From Dermabacter sp. p3-SID358 (GTDB lineage Bacteria > Actinomycetota > Actinomycetes > Actinomycetales > Dermabacteraceae), in contig NZ_JALXOZ010000002.1 in NCBI RefSeq assembly GCF_025147465.1, forward strand, positions 1 through 64,000: 64,000 nt of DNA, written 5' to 3'. This document shows, in pieces, positions 60,587-64,000 of this stretch. The notes under the pieces were generated by a model. It searched no databases and was not told the DNA's origin. It saw only the letters and a list, made by a program, of their open reading frames with translations. Made by a program: the position numbers and the translations under genes. Position 1 is the stretch's first letter. Every line of letters starts with the position of its first letter.

Positions 60587-60934
60587 CTACTTTTCGGCGG
60601 CGATCTTCTCGTGATGACGGATGACCTCGGTCACGAGGAAATTGAGGAAACGCTGCGCGAACACGGGGTCGAGGCCAGATTCTTCGGCGAGGCGCGTGAG
60701 GCGTTCGACCTGTTGCTTTTCGCGATCCGGGTCGCCTGGCGGGAGGCCGTGTTCGGCCTTGAGCGCCCCCACGGCCTGCGTGAACTTGAAGCGCTCGGCG
60801 AGCAAGTGCACGAGGGCCGCATCAATGTTGTCGATCGACTGGCGATGGCTCCCGAGAACCTCGCGCGCGCGAGCGATCTCGTCGTCGCTCACGTGGGCAC
60901 CGGCACTCGGAGTCGCGGAAGGCGTTTCGCTCAT
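60587..60934 (-). CDS. Chorismate mutase (AroQ type)
   Basis: This 115-residue all-helical enzyme should convert chorismate to prephenate for Phe and Tyr. It shows RQSIDNIDAALVHLLAERFK (the R-x-x-I-D-x-I-D helix), the lysine in VGALKAEHGLPPGDPDREKQ and a closing helix NFLVTEVIRHHEKI. The first 20 residues are a flexible extension. A monofunctional chorismate mutase next to clpX is seen in several actinobacteria. It is transcribed towards soxG and away from clpX, whose stop lies 52 bases upstream. Confidence 0.92.
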   Translation of the reverse strand: MSETPSATPSAGAHVSDDEIARAREVLGSHRQSIDNIDAALVHLLAERFKFTQAVGALKAEHGLPPGDPDREKQQVERLTRLAEESGLDPVFAQRFLNFLVTEVIRHHEKIAAEK

Positions 60935-60986
60935 GCGCTAAGCCTTGCAGGCGAAGCGCCTCGAGTAAAGCAAGCTCAGCACATTT

Positions 60987-62291
<1,305 letters not shown>

Positions 62292-62358
62292 GGAGGAGGA
62301 GTCCTTCCCGGGGAAGTTTTCGGGCCCTTGCCACACTAGCGGCAGTGAGGCAGCGAAA

Positions 62359-62405
62359 CGGGGAGGCGCACCAGCGACTGTGTGTCGCTGTGTCGCACCT
62401 CCCCG
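62359..62405 (-). terminator. Nested hairpin between clpP and clpX
   Basis: CGGGGAGG (62359-62366) pairs with CCTCCCCG (62398-62405), with an inner AGCGAC/GTCGCT stem. It lies 25 bases past the clpP stop on the minus strand. No T-run follows, so partial termination or transcript stabilisation are the likelier roles. Confidence 0.5.
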
Positions 62406-62428
62406 AGTGGTTCACGCGTGTGCCGCGC

Positions 62429-63085
62429 TTACTGGCCGATCTGGTCCTGCTCACTGCGGCGTGCGAGAACCTGGTCGATCAGGCCGTACTCGAGCGCCCC
62501 CTGCGCGGTGAGGATCTTGTCGCGCTCGATGTCGCGGTGGATCTCGCCGCGGTCGCGGCCCGAGTGGTGCGCGAGGGTGTCCTCGAGCCACTCGCGCATG
62601 CGGAGAATCTCGTTGGCCTGGATCTCGATATCCGAAGCCTGACCGCCGCCCTGGCCGCCCATCGCCGGCTGGTGGATGAGGATGCGCGCGTTCGGAAGGG
62701 CGAGGCGCTTGCCTGGGGCTCCGGCCGCGAGCAGAACAGCCGCAGCTGAAGCAGCCTGCCCGAGGCACACGGTCGTGACATCGGGCTTGATGTACTGCAT
62801 CGTGTCGTAGATCGCCGTGAGAGCCGTAAACGAGCCTCCCGGGCTGTTGATGTAGAGCGTGATGTCGCGATCCGGATCCTGCGACTCGAGCACGAGCAGC
62901 TGCGCCATCACGTCGTCAGCCGAGGCGTCGTCCACCTGCACGCCGAGGAAGATAATGCGATCTTCGAACAGCTTCGCGTACGGATCCTGGCGCTTGAAGC
63001 CGTAGGCGGTGCGCTCTTCGTACGTGGGCAGCACGTAGCGTGAGCTCGGCATGTGGCCGGCTTTCATGGAGGGCTCAAAAGTCAT
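62429..63085 (-). CDS. clpP: ATP-dependent Clp protease proteolytic subunit (second clpP)
   Basis: This is one of two ClpP paralogues that in actinobacteria form mixed double rings. The 218 residues hold Ser113 in [14 protein letters not shown] and His138 in [10 protein letters not shown], with the acidic residue in [12 protein letters not shown]. It begins with a 25-residue extension before [13 protein letters not shown]. The ATG has AAGGAGT six bases upstream. It follows the other clpP by 26 bases and corresponds by position to clpP2. Confidence 0.96.
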   Translation of the reverse strand: MTFEPSMKAGHMPSSRYVLPTYEERTAYGFKRQDPYAKLFEDRIIFLGVQVDDASADDVMAQLLVLESQDPDRDITLYINSPGGSFTALTAIYDTMQYIKPDVTTVCLGQAASAAAVLLAAGAPGKRLALPNARILIHQPAMGGQGGGQASDIEIQANEILRMREWLEDTLAHHSGRDRGEIHRDIERDKILTAQGALEYGLIDQVLARRSEQDQIGQ

Positions 63086-63111
63086 GGGTGTACTCCTTCA
63101 GTTTCGCCGCG

Positions 63112-63729
63112 TCAGTTCTCGTCCATGCCGCCGTCGCCGGTCACGTCGCCAGCGGCCGACACGATTCGGTCGATGAAGCCGTACTCGAGAGCTTCGGGGG
63201 CGGTGAACCAGTGGTCGCGGTCGCCGTCGGCAATGATTTGTTCGACGCTCTTGCCGGTCTGCTGGGCCGTGATCTCGGCCATCTGCTGCTTCATCGAGAG
63301 GATCAGATCGGCCTGGATCTTGATTTCCGAAGCGGTGCCGCCGAGGCCGCCGAGCGGCTGGTGCATGAGGATGCGCGTGTGCGGCGTCGCAAAGCGCTTG
63401 CCGGGCGTTCCCGAGCTCAGCAGGAACTGCCCCATCGAGGCGGCCATGCCCATCGCAACCGTGACGACATCGGGCTTGATGTACTGCATCGTGTCGTAAA
63501 TGGCCATGCCCGCCGTGATCGAACCGCCGGGGCTGTTGATGTAAAGGAAGATGTCCTTATCGGGATCTTCCGCGGCCAGCAGGAGCAGCTTCGCGCAGAT
63601 CGCGTTCGCGTTATCGTCGCGAACATCCGAGCCGAGCCACACGATGCGCTCGCGCAGAAGCCGCTGGTACACGTTGTCGTCGAGGCCAAGCGGCATTTCA
63701 CCGGCCGCGTTCACGCTGTGCTGAGTCAC
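63112..63729 (-). CDS. clpP: ATP-dependent Clp protease proteolytic subunit (first clpP)
   Basis: This is the partner ClpP subunit (205 residues). It shows [20 protein letters not shown], catalytic Ser98 in [14 protein letters not shown], His123 in [12 protein letters not shown], and [17 protein letters not shown]. The start is GTG 63727-63729 with AAGGAGT five bases upstream; the longer frame upstream lacks similarity. By position it corresponds to clpP1 of the clpP1-clpP2 pair. Trigger factor (tig), often next upstream, is not seen within the window. Confidence 0.96.
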   Translation of the reverse strand: MTQHSVNAAGEMPLGLDDNVYQRLLRERIVWLGSDVRDDNANAICAKLLLLAAEDPDKDIFLYINSPGGSITAGMAIYDTMQYIKPDVVTVAMGMAASMGQFLLSSGTPGKRFATPHTRILMHQPLGGLGGTASEIKIQADLILSMKQQMAEITAQQTGKSVEQIIADGDRDHWFTAPEALEYGFIDRIVSAAGDVTGDGGMDEN

Positions 63730-63817
63730 GGTGCACTCCTTGTCACTTGAGGTTTCGTACCCCTCAACCTTAGCGACCGTGAGGGGCCTTGGCGGCCCTG
63801 TTCGCCAGGGGCGCAGT

Positions 63818-63829
63818 TCCGACGCTTGC
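63818..63829 (+). repeat. Copy 6 of the 12-mer TCCGACGCTTGC
   Basis: This is an exact copy five bases beyond the stop codon of the truncated edge gene and about 90 bases before clpP1. Confidence 0.85.
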
Positions 63830-63833
63830 TGTG

Positions 63834-64000
63834 CTAGAGCCGCGGCTGGGACCACAGCACGCCGCCGCTTGCGTCACGTATGGTGGCGCGGGGGCTTTCG
63901 TCGAGAGTGATCTCGACGTCGAGGAAGCGTTCTCCCCCATGCTCGTGGGCGCGATACGTCATCTTCTCGTTCGCGATGTCGACAACCTCGGTGCGGGCCG
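63834..64000 (-). CDS. C-terminal fragment of an unidentified protein
   Basis: An open frame enters from the window edge and ends at TAG (63834-63836). The last 55 residues include [36 protein letters not shown] and end [12 protein letters not shown]. These have no hallmark that I recognise and do not resemble the end of trigger factor. The alternating pattern suggests beta strands. The start lies beyond the window. Confidence 0.6.
   Translation of the reverse strand, partial: ARTEVVDIANEKMTYRAHEHGGERFLDVEITLDESPRATIRDASGGVLWSQPRL

Overview
The window is a gene-dense, high-GC stretch (about 60-65% G+C by eye) of an actinobacterial chromosome. Gene order and clade-specific families (DUF2469, DUF4081-GNAT, DUF4233, DUF4439, short NusA without the C-terminal repeats, two adjacent clpP genes, the large HYGH-type IleRS with a T-box leader) point to Actinomycetota, most likely Micrococcales; a Dermabacteraceae-like organism would fit, but that is inference. 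I see no rRNA, tRNA, CRISPR, insertion sequence or prophage.

Layout. 97-10736 (mostly minus strand): translation and ribosome-maturation block truB-rbfA-methyltransferase-infB-ylxR-nusA-rimP, a Tat-type ferritin-like lipoprotein on the plus strand, and proS. 10881-14406: a single-domain alarmone synthetase, then a coupled DivIVA-repeat/rseP/GNAT unit. 14524-20113: rlmN-cdsA-frr-pyrH and rpsB-tsf, closed by a strong terminator. dxr and ispG, usually close to rseP in this phylum, are not here. 20492-28889: M23 protein, xerC, a plus-strand FAD monooxygenase set between xerC and dprA, then dprA-comM-yraN, DUF2469, rnhB and signal peptidase I. 28900-38336: second signal peptidase, rplS, then the rpsP-khpA-rimM-trmD block interrupted by a lipoprotein gene and a terminator, followed by a second DivIVA-repeat gene, ffh and ftsY. 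38457-45802: ndk-DUF4233-folC, a WXG100-alpha/beta hydrolase fusion, and ileS. 45845-46057: T-box riboswitch for ileS. 46065-49801: PspC-type envelope-stress module (PspC protein, histidine kinase, LuxR regulator). 49862-52242: ferredoxin, short-chain dehydrogenase and an Aer-type PAS protein. 52442-60523: valS, a strong terminator, then the heterotetrameric sarcosine oxidase operon soxBDAG behind a sigma70-like promoter. 60587-64000: chorismate mutase, clpX, two clpP genes and a truncated gene at the edge.

Most of the DNA is conserved housekeeping sequence. The less ordinary signals are: (i) an over-represented 12-mer, TCCGACGCTTGC, found six times exactly plus near-matches, often just past gene ends or in poorly conserved protein linkers; (ii) the secreted-effector-like WXG100-hydrolase; (iii) the PAS/dehydrogenase pair; (iv) the ultrashort T-box before ileS; (v) ylxR with no usual start codon ahead of its conserved N-terminus; (vi) conserved operons interrupted by accessory genes.
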